Source: Azorhizobium oxalatiphilum
GTDB lineage: Bacteria; Pseudomonadota; Alphaproteobacteria; Rhizobiales; Xanthobacteraceae
Assembly: GCF_014635325.1 (NCBI RefSeq)
Contig: NZ_BMCT01000002.1
Location: 186,001 to 250,000 of the forward strand
DNA: 64,000 nt
Direction: 5' to 3'
Part shown: positions 43,913-52,781 of the stretch, in pieces
Layout of the letters: the number at the start of each line of letters is the position of its first letter
Position numbering within the stretch: the first letter of the stretch is position 1
Notes under the pieces: generated by a model
Told to the model about the DNA's origin: nothing
What the model saw: only the letters and a program-made list of their open reading frames with translations
The model's database searches: none
Position numbers and translations under genes: made by a program

Positions 43913-45301
43913 CTAGATGCGGGCCGGCAGCGCGCCGGCCCGATAATGATCGAGCAGCCGCGCACCGGCGATGAACACCACCACGACCGCGATCCAGACG
44001 ATGCGGGACTGGTATCGGTCGTGCGGGTTCGAGAGTGCGCCGCAGATCGCTGCGTTCGCCAGCAACACGAAGCCGACGCTGCCCGCGAGCAGCAGCCATT
44101 CGCGCCGACCCGTCAGGCCCGCCGCGCCGGCCAGCAACAGCACCCCGAGCGATGCGGCCAGCCCCACGGGGACATGCACGAGGCTCAAGCGATCGAAGTC
44201 GATGGAGGGCACCTGCTGCTGACGCGCGGTCCGCAGTGCGACCCGCGCCGCAGGCTGGGTGGTGCGGATCTGGTAGGTGCTGTGCCAGAGCGTCTCGTCC
44301 ATCATGTCGCCGGTTTCCATCCGCACCAGCTGCTTCAGTGTCGCCCGCACGGCGAGGACCAGATTGTCCAGCGGATAGGCGGCAAGACCGCCCAGAACCA
44401 CATGGCGCATCTCGGCGGCTCCGCCCGAAAAGCCGCCGATGGCCTCGAACACCTCATCGTCATCCCAGAGGAAATCGTCGGCGAGATCAGGCAGGCGGCT
44501 GCGCAGGGCGCAGAGCTTCAGGGCGGCGGCTGGGCAATGGTCGTCCAGATAACGGGCGACGAGCCCATCTTCCAGCATGCGGCCGAACACGAAGGCGGTG
44601 CCGCCGGGTGTGGTCGCGAAGCGTCCGGCGGTGAGAAGGTTGGCGACCGGCGGCAGCAGGATGGCAAGCGCAACGGCCGAGACGGGCAGTGACATGTGGA
44701 GACCGGACCGGAGCGCGGGCGCGAAGGCGGCAGCGGTCACGGCGGCTGCAATGCCAAGCAAGGCGATGGCCAGAACCGAACCGTGGCTGGCACAGCCGAT
44801 GGCGATGAGCAAAGCAAGTCCCACAGCCTCAAGGGGCCGCAGATCGCTCCGTCGCCAGAGCAGCAGATAGAGAGCGAGGCCGACCAGCCCGGCGAACACG
44901 TCCGGCATGAGCTCGCCGGCCACGAATGGCAAGGCAGTCGCGCCGGAGAGCAGAGCGGCAAGGCCGATCAGAAGCAGCGGCCGCCCTCCGAGCCCGTGTG
45001 CGCGAAGCAGCAACCCCAGCACCCAGACGCATAGCGCGCACTGGATGGCGGCCACCGGCCAGTAGGCCGGCTTGCTGCCGAGTTGCAGCAGCAAGCCATA
45101 GATGATGGAGCGGCCGGGCTTCACCACATGGTCCACGCCGGCTTCGATATAGCCGCCGGTGTCGTAGAACAGGAACGGAAAGCCGTTCGCGAGGGCAGGG
45201 AGGAGAAGAAGGCCGGTTGCGATCACGCCGGCCGCCACGAGCACGAGGGTACGCGGCGGGGTGATCGCAGCCGAGGAAACAGCAGGCCGAGCATCCATCA
45301 T
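43913..45301 (-). CDS. polytopic membrane protein, possible GT-C-type glycosyltransferase
   Basis: The 462-residue protein has about ten hydrophobic helices. The first periplasmic loop contains FLFYDTGGYIEAG, an Asp-x-x-x-Tyr arrangement that recalls lipid-linked sugar (GT-C) transferases. A central loop (about 215-300) carries DDHCPAAALKLCALRSRLPD with two cysteines, and the last loop has NPHDRYQSR. I cannot assign a family with certainty. It ends 8 bp from the end of the converging GtrB-like gene and may use the polyprenyl-phosphate sugar that gene makes; this is inference. Confidence 0.55.
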   Translation of the reverse strand: MMDARPAVSSAAITPPRTLVLVAAGVIATGLLLLPALANGFPFLFYDTGGYIEAGVDHVVKPGRSIIYGLLLQLGSKPAYWPVAAIQCALCVWVLGLLLRAHGLGGRPLLLIGLAALLSGATALPFVAGELMPDVFAGLVGLALYLLLWRRSDLRPLEAVGLALLIAIGCASHGSVLAIALLGIAAAVTAAAFAPALRSGLHMSLPVSAVALAILLPPVANLLTAGRFATTPGGTAFVFGRMLEDGLVARYLDDHCPAAALKLCALRSRLPDLADDFLWDDDEVFEAIGGFSGGAAEMRHVVLGGLAAYPLDNLVLAVRATLKQLVRMETGDMMDETLWHSTYQIRTTQPAARVALRTARQQQVPSIDFDRLSLVHVPVGLAASLGVLLLAGAAGLTGRREWLLLAGSVGFVLLANAAICGALSNPHDRYQSRIVWIAVVVVFIAGARLLDHYRAGALPARI

Positions 45302-45453
45302 CGTCTGGTACCTGATGCCTCCTAACGGACCGGAAACAACACTGTCGCGATCTGGTCGTTCCCCGGCAAAAAGAAGGAATGGGGAGGGGTGTGACTCATC
45401 CTTCTTTTACCCGAAGCCAGCCACAATGCTGCCGGGGCTCAAGAGGATAAGCC

Positions 45454-46323
45454 ATGGCCGATATCACTGCTCCGGCTCAGAGATTTGCTGCCGTGCCGTC
45501 CATTCCCATGCAAGCACCCACCATACTCGTCTTCGACAGCGGCCTCGGTGGCCTTTCGGTGTGTCGCGAGGTCGCCAAGGTGCGACCGGATGCGTATTTC
45601 GTCTATGCGGCGGATGATGCGGCTTTCCCCTATGGCGCACTCAGCGACACGGTGATGCTGGCCCGTGTCCGCGAGGTGATGACGACCCTGATCGCGGCGA
45701 CCCGGCCGGATCTGGCGGTGATCGCCTGCAACACCATCTCCACGCTGGCCCTGCCCGCGTTGCGCACCGACCATGCCATTCCCTTCGTCGGCACCGTTCC
45801 GGCCATCAAGCCCGCCTGCGCGGCTTCCGTGACCAAGCAGGTGAGCGTGCTCGCCACGCCCGGCACGGTCCGGCGCGACTATACGGCGGGGCTGGTGCGT
45901 GAATTCGCGGGCTCCTGCACGGTGACGCTGGTACCCAGCGAGCGCCTTGCCGGATATGCCGAGACCATCATGCGCGGCGGCGAAGTGTCCGACGCGGATC
46001 TGTGGGCCGAAGTCGGCCCCTGTTTCGTGAAGACCCCCAAGGGGCGCACCGACACCATCGTGCTGGCCTGCACCCATTATCCTCTGGTGGTGGAACGCCT
46101 GCGGGCGATCGCGCCGTGGCCCGTGTCCTTCATCGACCCGGCTCCCGCCATCGCCCGCCGCGTGGCCTCGCTGATGGGACCGACCGCCTTCGCCTCCAGC
46201 CCCAAGCCGGTGCGTGTCGTATCCACGGCCCATCCGCTGGACGCGGGCATGATCGGCCATATCCTCGGCCGCCAGACCCGCACGCCGGAAGTGATTGCCC
46301 CGCCGCTGGCGCGGGCCTCCTGA
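45454..46323 (+). CDS. murI: glutamate racemase
   Basis: The 289-residue enzyme supplies D-glutamate for peptidoglycan. The two catalytic cysteines are Cys92 (VIACNTIS) and Cys206 (VLACTHYPL), and the phosphate-loop-like start FDSGLGGLSV is present. The N-terminus is about 20 residues longer than usual; an internal ATG (MQAPTILVFDSG) is an alternative. AGAGGAT precedes the ATG at 45454. A lytic transglycosylase gene lies 112 bp downstream on the same strand. Confidence 0.95.
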   Translation: MADITAPAQRFAAVPSIPMQAPTILVFDSGLGGLSVCREVAKVRPDAYFVYAADDAAFPYGALSDTVMLARVREVMTTLIAATRPDLAVIACNTISTLALPALRTDHAIPFVGTVPAIKPACAASVTKQVSVLATPGTVRRDYTAGLVREFAGSCTVTLVPSERLAGYAETIMRGGEVSDADLWAEVGPCFVKTPKGRTDTIVLACTHYPLVVERLRAIAPWPVSFIDPAPAIARRVASLMGPTAFASSPKPVRVVSTAHPLDAGMIGHILGRQTRTPEVIAPPLARAS

Positions 46324-46435
46324 AGGGCACCCCAACGGGCATGTGATCCTGCCGCTCGGGCAGGGCGGGTTGCGGCACGGGGCGGAATCACTGAGCGTGG
46401 TCGCCTGACGGAAGCCCCGAATATGCGAGGCCAGC

Positions 46436-47677
46436 GTGGCGCTTGAGCTTGACCGACGAAGCCTGATGGGTGCCCTGGCAGGTGGAGCCCTGACCGGGCT
46501 TTTCCCCTCCATGGCGCAGGCCCAGAAGGCGGCGCAGCCCTTCGCCAAATGGGTGGAGACGTTCCGGGCACGGGCGCGGGCGCGCGGCATTTCGGATGAG
46601 GTCTATACGCGCGTGTTCGCCACCGTGCGGCCGGACACCAGCGTCTATGCGCAGGACAGCGCCCAGCCCGAGTTCGTGGAAGAAACCTGGCAGTATCTCA
46701 ATCGTCGCGTCTCGGACTGGCGCATCACCACCGGACGCAAGCGGGCGGCGGAATATGCGACGCTGTTCAGCCGGATCGAGAAGGACTTCGGCGTCGATCG
46801 CTCGGTGATGCTCGGCTATTGGGGCATGGAATCGGCTTTCGGCGACGTGGTCGAGAATCCCAAGCACATGAAGCCGGTGTTCAACTCGCTGGCGGCTCTG
46901 GCGTGGGGCGAGCCACGCCGACGCAAATACTGGGAAACCGAACTGCTCAACGCGCTGGTGATCGTCCAGCGCGGCTGGAGCACGCCGCAGGACATGGTGG
47001 GTTCCTGGGCCGGTGCCATGGGGCACACCCAATGGATGCCGGAAGTCTGGCTGAACATGGGCGTGGACTATGACGGCAATGGCCGCATCTCGCCCTTCGG
47101 CAAGCCGGACGACGCGCTCGCCGGCACCGCAAATTATCTGGTGAAGCGCGGCAAGTACCGTGCCGGCGAGCCGTGGGGATTCGAGGGGCGGGTGCCCGCG
47201 GGCTTCGATGCCTCTCTCGCCGACAACAAGACGTGGCGTCCGCTCTCCGCCTGGGGCGGCATGGGCATCACTACGCTCGATGGCCGCTCGCTGGCCAGCT
47301 ATGACGAGCGGGCGCGGCTGTGGATGCCCGGCGGGGCAGGTGGCCCCGCTCTGCTGCTGCTCCACAATTTCTATGCGGTGCGCTCCTACAATCCCTCGTC
47401 CAATTATGCGCTGGCCGTGGTGCATCTGGGCGACCGGGTCATGGGGGAGGGACCGCTCCAGACCCCGTGGCCGGGCGGCGAGCGGACCCTGACCATCGCC
47501 GAGCTGCAGGAAATCCAGCAGCGCCTGACCCGCATGGGCCTCGACACCGGTGGCACGGACGGGCGCGTGGGCAATGACACCATGCGAGCGGTGCGGGCCT
47601 TCCAGCAGCGGGCGGGGATCAATCCAGCGGACGGCTATCCCGGCCTTGCGGTGCTGACCGCCCTGCGCGGCCGCTGA
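46436..47677 (+). CDS. lytic murein transglycosylase (MltB-type) with peptidoglycan-binding domain
   Basis: The 413-residue protein starts at GTG after GAGG and has a Tat-like signal (LDRRSLMGALAGGALTG, cleavage near AQA30). The SLT_2/MltB domain covers about 35-325, with catalytic Glu132 in GYWGMESAFGD and AMGHTQWMP further on. A peptidoglycan-binding domain (about 345-412, LQEIQQRLTRMGLDTGGTDG) follows. It cleaves murein glycan strands with formation of 1,6-anhydro-MurNAc. The Tat signal supports the GTG start over the ATG at 46466. It lies near murI. Confidence 0.93.
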   Translation: MALELDRRSLMGALAGGALTGLFPSMAQAQKAAQPFAKWVETFRARARARGISDEVYTRVFATVRPDTSVYAQDSAQPEFVEETWQYLNRRVSDWRITTGRKRAAEYATLFSRIEKDFGVDRSVMLGYWGMESAFGDVVENPKHMKPVFNSLAALAWGEPRRRKYWETELLNALVIVQRGWSTPQDMVGSWAGAMGHTQWMPEVWLNMGVDYDGNGRISPFGKPDDALAGTANYLVKRGKYRAGEPWGFEGRVPAGFDASLADNKTWRPLSAWGGMGITTLDGRSLASYDERARLWMPGGAGGPALLLLHNFYAVRSYNPSSNYALAVVHLGDRVMGEGPLQTPWPGGERTLTIAELQEIQQRLTRMGLDTGGTDGRVGNDTMRAVRAFQQRAGINPADGYPGLAVLTALRGR

Positions 47678-47731
47678 CCCGCGAAAACGGGCGCAAAGTC
47701 GCGCCCCGGCTCGCTTTGCGGGTATTTGCAT

Positions 47732-47760
47732 TTGACAGATCGAGGCATCGCGGTTATTAG
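47732..47760 (+). promoter_or_regulatory. rpsD promoter
   Basis: TTGACA (47732-47737), a 17-bp spacer, then TATTAG (47755-47760) make the best sigma-70-type match in the window. It implies a leader of about 180 nt before the rpsD start. Confidence 0.72.
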
Positions 47761-47831
47761 CCGCCACTTCTCGTGGGTCGGTTTGCCGGCCCGCGAGGCG
47801 TTTCACGCACCCGTGGACCCGAAGGCAGCGC

Positions 47832-47881
47832 GCTGACGGGACCTGTCAGCGGCAGGTGTTGGCACTGGTTTTACCAGTGCC
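47832..47881 (+). promoter_or_regulatory. structured rpsD leader (two hairpins)
   Basis: CTGAC-N7-GTCAG (about 47832-47848) and the 9-bp perfect hairpin GGCACTGGT / ACCAGTGCC with a TTT loop (47861-47881) lie in the rpsD 5' leader. No T tract follows, so this is not a terminator. Autoregulation by S4 is possible. Confidence 0.45.
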
Positions 47882-47945
47882 GTGCAGGCCGCAGAGGAGG
47901 GGCGCGATCCATCTTAAAACATATGTCCAATAAGGATCAGCGTTT

Positions 47946-48563
47946 ATGAGCAAGCGCATTTCGGCGAAGCACAAGATCGATCGCCGCATGGGCGAGAACA
48001 TCTGGGGTCGCGCCAAGAGCCCGGTGAATCGTCGTGAGTACGGCCCCGGCCAGCACGGCCAGCGCCGCAAGGGCAAGCTGTCGGACTTCGGCGTCCAGCT
48101 GCGCGCCAAGCAGAAGCTGAAGGGCTACTACGGCTCCATCGGCGAGAAGCAGTTCCATGCCGTGTACGTCGAGGCTTCCCGCCTCAAGGGCGACACCGGC
48201 GCCAACCTGATCGGCCTGCTGGAGCGTCGTCTCGACGCGGTCGTGTACCGCGCCAAGTTCGTGCCCACCATCTTCGCGGCCCGTCAGTTCGTGAACCACG
48301 GCCACGTCAAGGTGAACGGTCGCCGCGTCAACATCGCGTCCTACCTGGTGAAGGTCGGTGACGTGATCGAGGTGAAGGAAGCCTCCAAGCAGATGACGCT
48401 GGTGCTCGAAGCCGTGCAGCTCGGCGAGCGCGACGTGCCGGACTACATCGAGACCGACCACAGCCGCATGACCGCCAAGTTCGTGCGCGTGCCGGAGCTC
48501 AATGAAGTGCCGTATCCGGTGCAGATGGAACCGAACCTGGTGGTCGAGTTCTATTCGCGCTGA
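47946..48563 (+). CDS. rpsD: 30S ribosomal protein S4
   Basis: This 205-residue protein has the basic N-terminus ([17 protein letters not shown]), the [17 protein letters not shown] segment typical of alphaproteobacterial S4, and the S4 RNA-binding domain (about 94-155, [20 protein letters not shown], then [12 protein letters not shown]). S4 nucleates 30S assembly. It is monocistronic here with its own promoter, structured leader and terminator, unlike the alpha-operon arrangement of E. coli. Confidence 0.98.
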   Translation: MSKRISAKHKIDRRMGENIWGRAKSPVNRREYGPGQHGQRRKGKLSDFGVQLRAKQKLKGYYGSIGEKQFHAVYVEASRLKGDTGANLIGLLERRLDAVVYRAKFVPTIFAARQFVNHGHVKVNGRRVNIASYLVKVGDVIEVKEASKQMTLVLEAVQLGERDVPDYIETDHSRMTAKFVRVPELNEVPYPVQMEPNLVVEFYSR

Positions 48564-48584
48564 TCGCACGCTGCTTCAGTCTTC

Positions 48585-48611
48585 AAGGCCGCCCTTCGGG
48601 GCGGCCTTTTT
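48585..48611 (+). terminator. rpsD terminator
   Basis: The 10-bp stem AAGGCCGCCC / GGGCGGCCTT with a TTCG tetraloop is followed by TTTTT. Confidence 0.92.
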
Positions 48612-48635
48612 GATTCCGGGCTCGGATGTGCGGCT

Positions 48636-49331
48636 TCAGAATTCCCAGTCCACCTGCTCGACACCGCGCCGACCCGCCAGATCTGCAACCAGCGCCGGGG
48701 GCGGGGCGCCGACGCCCGCCGAGTAGCGAAGATCGTAGCGCAATTCCCGCCGGCCACTGTCCGGCTCCAGCCGCATCGCCATTCGCCGGATGCGGAAGGG
48801 CGGATGGGCGAGCAGGCGGCGCAGCTCCTCTTCACTCGGCCCCTCACGCCCGAGAATCACCACGAGCCGAGCCTCCCGATCGTGTTGGATGTGGTGTTCC
48901 ACCCGCTTGAGCAGCCATAGCGTGATGAATGCCAGTCCGAAGGCGCAGCCGCCGAGCAGATAGAGGCCGGCGCCGAAGCACAGCCCCATGACGGTGACGA
49001 ACCAGAGCGTTGCGGCCGTGGTCACGCCGAGCACGAATCCGTCGTCGCGGCGCATGATGGCGCCGGCGCCGATGAAGCCCATGCCCGTGAGAATGCCGAG
49101 GGGCAGCCGCATCACGTCGAGCTGCACGAAGGAGCCGGGCTCCTTGCCGGTCTGCGACAGCAGCAGGTTGGCGCAGATCATGGAGAAGCAGGCGGCAAGG
49201 CACACCAGGATGGTGGTGCGCATGCCGGCGGCGCGCTCATGCAGTTCGCGGTCGAGGCCGATGATGAGGCTGGCGGCGAAGGCGCAGGTGAGTCGCAGGG
49301 CGATGTCCGCCCAGTCCGCGTGCAGTGGCAT
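48636..49331 (-). CDS. MgtC/SapB family membrane protein
   Basis: This 231-residue protein has an N-terminal MgtC domain with about four or five helices and the signatures LIIGLDRELHERAAGMRTT and LTGMGFIGAGAIMRRD. A soluble C-terminal ACT-like part (about 140-231) follows. MgtC proteins act in Mg2+ limitation and virulence, in some bacteria by inhibiting F-ATPase. GAGGA precedes the ATG at 49331. A longer upstream frame has no family similarity. It is convergent with rpsD. Confidence 0.9.
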   Translation of the reverse strand: MPLHADWADIALRLTCAFAASLIIGLDRELHERAAGMRTTILVCLAACFSMICANLLLSQTGKEPGSFVQLDVMRLPLGILTGMGFIGAGAIMRRDDGFVLGVTTAATLWFVTVMGLCFGAGLYLLGGCAFGLAFITLWLLKRVEHHIQHDREARLVVILGREGPSEEELRRLLAHPPFRIRRMAMRLEPDSGRRELRYDLRYSAGVGAPPPALVADLAGRRGVEQVDWEF

Positions 49332-49411
49332 GATGGTCCTCGTCACCGCCCTCGGGTGGCGGCGGCTGCAGGATGCTTGGGCGGCGCGGTGGCGGTCAAT
49401 GTACGGCAAAC

Positions 49412-49444
49412 AAAAACGGCCGCGCCTTGGGCGCGACCGTTTTG
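49412..49444 (-). terminator. terminator of the Pro/Gln-rich secreted protein gene
   Basis: An 11-bp stem with one mismatch (GGCGCGGCCGT on the minus strand) is followed by TTTTTGTTT, 29 bp after the stop. Confidence 0.75.
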
Positions 49445-49472
49445 CACTGGATTCGTAATGCTCTGGCGGCGA

Positions 49473-49823
49473 TCACCAGTTCCAGAGCTGCACGCCGCCG
49501 GAGATCGGGCCGGGAATCGGCGGCGGGCCGTAATAGCGCGGCGGCTGGGGATAGAAGAGCACCGGGCCGGGCGCGGCATAGACCAGCGGCGCGGTCGGCG
49601 GGGCAATGATGATTTCAGGCGCCACCGGCACAGGCGGGGGCGCCTGCACGATGATCGCCTGCTGCTGCGGCTGCTGCACCACCACGGAAGGCTGCTGGCA
49701 TCCCTGCGCGCAGGTCGGCGCCTTGACGCGTGGCGCATAGGCCGGCCGGTTGAAGTCGGCAGCCAGCGATGGACCTGCTCCAAGAACCAATGCGGCCAGG
49801 GCCACACCCCAAAGTGTCTTCAT
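49473..49823 (-). CDS. secreted Pro/Gln-rich protein of unknown function
   Basis: This 116-residue protein has a signal peptide (MKTLWGVALAALVLGAGPSLAA). The mature part has two cysteines close together (TCAQGCQQP), a Gln/Val-rich run (VVVQQPQQQAIIVQAPPP) and a Pro/Tyr-rich tail ending in GVQLWNW. The composition suggests an extended surface or periplasmic protein. I do not recognise a family. The ATG at 49823 is favoured by the signal peptide. It has its own terminator. Confidence 0.65.
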   Translation of the reverse strand: MKTLWGVALAALVLGAGPSLAADFNRPAYAPRVKAPTCAQGCQQPSVVVQQPQQQAIIVQAPPPVPVAPEIIIAPPTAPLVYAAPGPVLFYPQPPRYYGPPPIPGPISGGVQLWNW

Positions 49824-49941
49824 CACATCGCTCCGCGATCGCCGCGCCGAACCGGACCCGCCGACAGGATCCCCTGTCGCGGGCATTTGTTCCCGCGACA
49901 GCAAGACACATGAACGCTGCACGAAGCTTGCGTCACGTCGT

Positions 49942-50265
49942 TCAGGAGCCGGAGGCGATGTCCTTCATGGCCTGCGTGAGCATATCCGCCATGTTGCGGC
50001 GAATCTGGTGATCGGAAACTTCCGCGCCCTTGGCATCGAGATCCCCGCGAAGCTTGCGGAAGACATCTTCCTCGCCCTGCTCCTCGAGATCGGCGACGAC
50101 AACGTCCTTGGCGTAAGCCTCAGCATCGGCGCCCGTCAGCCCCAGCTTCTCGGCCGCCCAGAGGCCCAGAACCTTGTTGCGGCGGGCCAAGGCGCGAAAG
50201 CGGAGCTGCTCGTCGTGCGCGAATTGCGCCTCAAAGCCATCCTCACGCTTGTCGAAGGTGGTCAT
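49942..50265 (-). CDS. F1-ATPase inhibitor zeta subunit (DUF1476)
   Basis: The 107-residue all-helical protein MTTFDKREDGFEAQFAHDEQ matches the alphaproteobacterial zeta subunit, whose N-terminal helix inserts into F1 to block ATP hydrolysis. The conserved core FRALARRNKVLGLWAAEKLGL and the C-terminal helices are present. The start at 50265 has GAGGG upstream. Two 8-bp direct repeats (TGACGTTT) lie just before it. It is divergent from purC and not near the ATP synthase genes. Confidence 0.92.
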   Translation of the reverse strand: MTTFDKREDGFEAQFAHDEQLRFRALARRNKVLGLWAAEKLGLTGADAEAYAKDVVVADLEEQGEEDVFRKLRGDLDAKGAEVSDHQIRRNMADMLTQAMKDIASGS

Positions 50266-50279
50266 GACAGCCCTCATGT

Positions 50280-50298
50280 TGACGTTTTCGTGACGTTT
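50280..50298. promoter_or_regulatory. direct repeat TGACGTTT x2 upstream of the zeta subunit gene
   Basis: Two identical octamers at 50280-50287 and 50291-50298 (11-bp period) lie 15-33 bp before the start codon. They could be an operator, but no known regulator is matched. Confidence 0.25.
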
Positions 50299-50548
50299 CA
50301 CTTGATGCTACTGAGGAGCACCTTTTGGTCGCACCTTGAATATAGGTGTGGTTCCCCTAGATCAACGGCAGCGTTGCGGCCTGCGCCCGGCGCGCGCGTG
50401 GCATGCGTTGTAACGGGGCCGGTGATGGGCTAGTGTCCTGTGGGGTGTTCCTGTACTGCGAACATGGCACGGAAGCACCCCGCCGAGGAGCGTCACTCGA
50501 ACGGAGCCTTGGCAAATTATGGACTTCCTCAACCCACGGTACACCCCA

Positions 50549-51313
50549 ATGAGCCGTCGCCGTCGCATTTACGAAGGCAAGGCCAAGGTCCTCTATGAAG
50601 GTCCTGAGCCTGGCACCCTCATCCAGCATTTCAAGGATGACGCCACCGCTTTCAACGCCAAGAAGCACGATGTCATCGACGGCAAAGGTGTGCTGAACAA
50701 CCGGATCTCGGAATACATCTTCCAGCGGTTGAACGAGATCGGCGTGCCGACTCACTTCATCCGCCGCCTCAACATGCGCGAGCAGTTGATCCGCGAAGTG
50801 GAGATCATTCCGCTCGAGATCGTGGTGCGCAATGTCGCCGCCGGATCGCTGGCCACCCGCCTCGGCATCGAGGAAGGCACCGCGCTCCCGCGTTCGATCA
50901 TCGAATTCTATTACAAGAACGATGCCCTCAACGACCCGCTGGTCTCTGAGGAGCACGTGACCGCCTTCGGCTGGGCCACCACCCAGGAGATCGACGACAT
51001 CATCGCCCTGGCCATCCGGGTGAATGATTTCCTCTCCGGCCTGTTCCTCGGCGTCGGCATCCGCCTGGTCGACTTCAAGATGGAGTGCGGCCGGCTGTGG
51101 GAAAACGACATGATGCGGATCGTGGTCGCTGACGAGATCAGCCCCGATTCCTGCCGTCTGTGGGACATCAAGTCCAACGACAAGCTGGACAAGGATCGTT
51201 TCCGTCGCGACATGGGCGGCCTCGTGGAGGCCTATTCCGAAGTTGCGCGCCGGCTCGGCATCCTGACCGACAACGAACCGAATCAGACCAAGGGCCCGGC
51301 CCTTGTGAAGTGA
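50549..51313 (+). CDS. purC: phosphoribosylaminoimidazole-succinocarboxamide synthase
   Basis: The 254-residue SAICAR synthetase has [37 protein letters not shown] (in parts), [10 protein letters not shown]-like [15 protein letters not shown], and [11 protein letters not shown] followed by [12 protein letters not shown]. It adds aspartate to CAIR in purine synthesis. The start at 50549 matches the family N-terminus. An in-frame ATG at 50519 would add ten residues. A terminator follows, which separates it from purS. Confidence 0.96.
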   Translation: MSRRRRIYEGKAKVLYEGPEPGTLIQHFKDDATAFNAKKHDVIDGKGVLNNRISEYIFQRLNEIGVPTHFIRRLNMREQLIREVEIIPLEIVVRNVAAGSLATRLGIEEGTALPRSIIEFYYKNDALNDPLVSEEHVTAFGWATTQEIDDIIALAIRVNDFLSGLFLGVGIRLVDFKMECGRLWENDMMRIVVADEISPDSCRLWDIKSNDKLDKDRFRRDMGGLVEAYSEVARRLGILTDNEPNQTKGPALVK

Positions 51314-51368
51314 AGTGTGCGGTCCGGCGAGCCGTTTGGCTTGAGCCGTGCCGAGGCAGATGCTAGGG

Positions 51369-51394
51369 GCGGGGGCCGTGAGGCCCCCGCTTTC
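51369..51394 (+). terminator. purC terminator
   Basis: The 9-bp perfect stem GCGGGGGCC / GGCCCCCGC with a 4-nt loop is followed by TTT. Confidence 0.7.
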
Positions 51395-51538
51395 CGTTGA
51401 GCGGTGCCTTTTTGAGCTTTGCCGTGTGCGTGCCCGGTGCCGGGCGCCATCCGGTCCTGACGATCTGCGGTCCTGAAGGCTTAAGGCGGCATGGTGCCCG
51501 CCGGCCCGATCAGCCCGCGAGTGTGAGTGAGCCTCCCC

Positions 51539-51781
51539 ATGAAAGCGCGCGTCATCGTCACGCTGAAATCCGCCGTCCTCGATCCGCAGGGCAAGGCCAT
51601 CGAGGGCGCCCTGCGTTCGCTGGGCGTTGCCGGTGTGCAGAGTGTCCGGCAGGGCAAGGTGTTCGACGTCGAACTGGCCGGCAACGACAAGGCCGCGGCC
51701 GAAGGCGCGCTCAAGGAAGCGTGCGACAAGCTGCTGGCCAACACTGTGATCGAGACCTACCGGGTCGAGTTCGCCGAGTGA
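51539..51781 (+). CDS. purS: phosphoribosylformylglycinamidine synthase subunit PurS
   Basis: This 80-residue protein (MKARVIVTLKSAVLDPQGKA, then LRSLGVAGVQSVRQGKVF) is the small subunit that joins PurQ and PurL in the three-component FGAM synthase. The ATG at 51539 is preferred to a GTG at 51527 because it gives the conserved N-terminus. A 235-bp gap before purQ is longer than usual for this pair and holds a hairpin GGGTCGT / ACGACCC at 51789-51808. Confidence 0.93.
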   Translation: MKARVIVTLKSAVLDPQGKAIEGALRSLGVAGVQSVRQGKVFDVELAGNDKAAAEGALKEACDKLLANTVIETYRVEFAE

Positions 51782-52016
51782 TAGGATGGGGTCGTCTCAG
51801 AACGACCCGGACGGGCGCATGGCGTCCCCCTGGATGATTTCCATGGGGATGGGTGCAGGGCAGCGTTGCACGCCGGCCCCTGTTCCACGCGAACCGCCTG
51901 TGCCATGCACCCGTCTCTCTTTTGATGTCGCGTCACCCCTGCAACGCTCGCGGGTTGGCCTGGAGACCGGAAACGGACACCTCGCCGAGACCCGCGCGGA
52001 TACCCGCTGAGAGCCC

Positions 52017-52715
52017 ATGAAAGCAGCCGTCCTCCTCTTCCCCGGCTCCAACCGCGAAGGCGATGTCGCCCGTGCGCTGCGCCTCGTCTCCGGCCAGGAG
52101 CCCAAGGTCGTCTGGCACGCCGATACGGAACTGCCGCAGGGGACCGACCTCGTCGTGCTGCCCGGCGGCTTCTCCTATGGCGACTATCTGCGCTGCGGCG
52201 CCATCGCCGCCCGCGCCAACATCATGGATGCGGTGCGCGCCCATGCGGCCCGCGGCGGCATGGTGCTGGGCATCTGCAACGGCTTCCAGATCCTGTGCGA
52301 GGCGGGCCTGCTGCCGGGCGTGCTGGTGCGCAACGCCAAGCTGCGCTTCGTCTGCCGCGAGGTGTTCCTCCGCGTGGAGCGCGCCGACACGGCCTTCACC
52401 AAGTCCTATCGCAAGGGCGACCTGCTGCGCATTCCGGTGGCCCATGGCGAGGGTAACTACACAGCCGATCCGGCCACCATCCAGGTGCTGGAAGGCGAGG
52501 GCCGGGTGGCGTTCCGCTATGCCCGCGCCGATGGCCATATCGACGAGACCGACGGCCCGAACGGCGCCATCAACGGCATCGCCGGCATCTATTCCGAAAA
52601 GCTGAACGTGCTCGGCATGATGCCGCATCCGGAAAACCATGTGGACCCGGTCGTGGGCACCGTGGACGGACGCGGCCTGTTCGAGAGCATCGTCGGCGCC
52701 CTGAAGGCTGCGTGA
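52017..52715 (+). CDS. purQ: phosphoribosylformylglycinamidine synthase subunit PurQ
   Basis: The 232-residue class I glutamine amidotransferase begins MKAAVLLFPGSNREGDVAR. The nucleophile is in MVLGICNGFQILCEAG, and the His/Glu pair is in MMPHPENHVDP. It supplies ammonia to PurL. Together with the separate PurS and short PurL this is the multi-subunit form of FGAM synthase, as opposed to the large single chain of E. coli. Confidence 0.97.
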   Translation: MKAAVLLFPGSNREGDVARALRLVSGQEPKVVWHADTELPQGTDLVVLPGGFSYGDYLRCGAIAARANIMDAVRAHAARGGMVLGICNGFQILCEAGLLPGVLVRNAKLRFVCREVFLRVERADTAFTKSYRKGDLLRIPVAHGEGNYTADPATIQVLEGEGRVAFRYARADGHIDETDGPNGAINGIAGIYSEKLNVLGMMPHPENHVDPVVGTVDGRGLFESIVGALKAA

Positions 52716-52781
52716 AGCCGCCGCGCTGATACGCGCACGGCATCATCCCTTGGATTTGATTTGGATCGGACGGACCTGAAC

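Noticed and set aside
51782-52016. A small gene in the purS-purQ gap.
   Set aside because: The short frames have no ribosome site or recognisable product.
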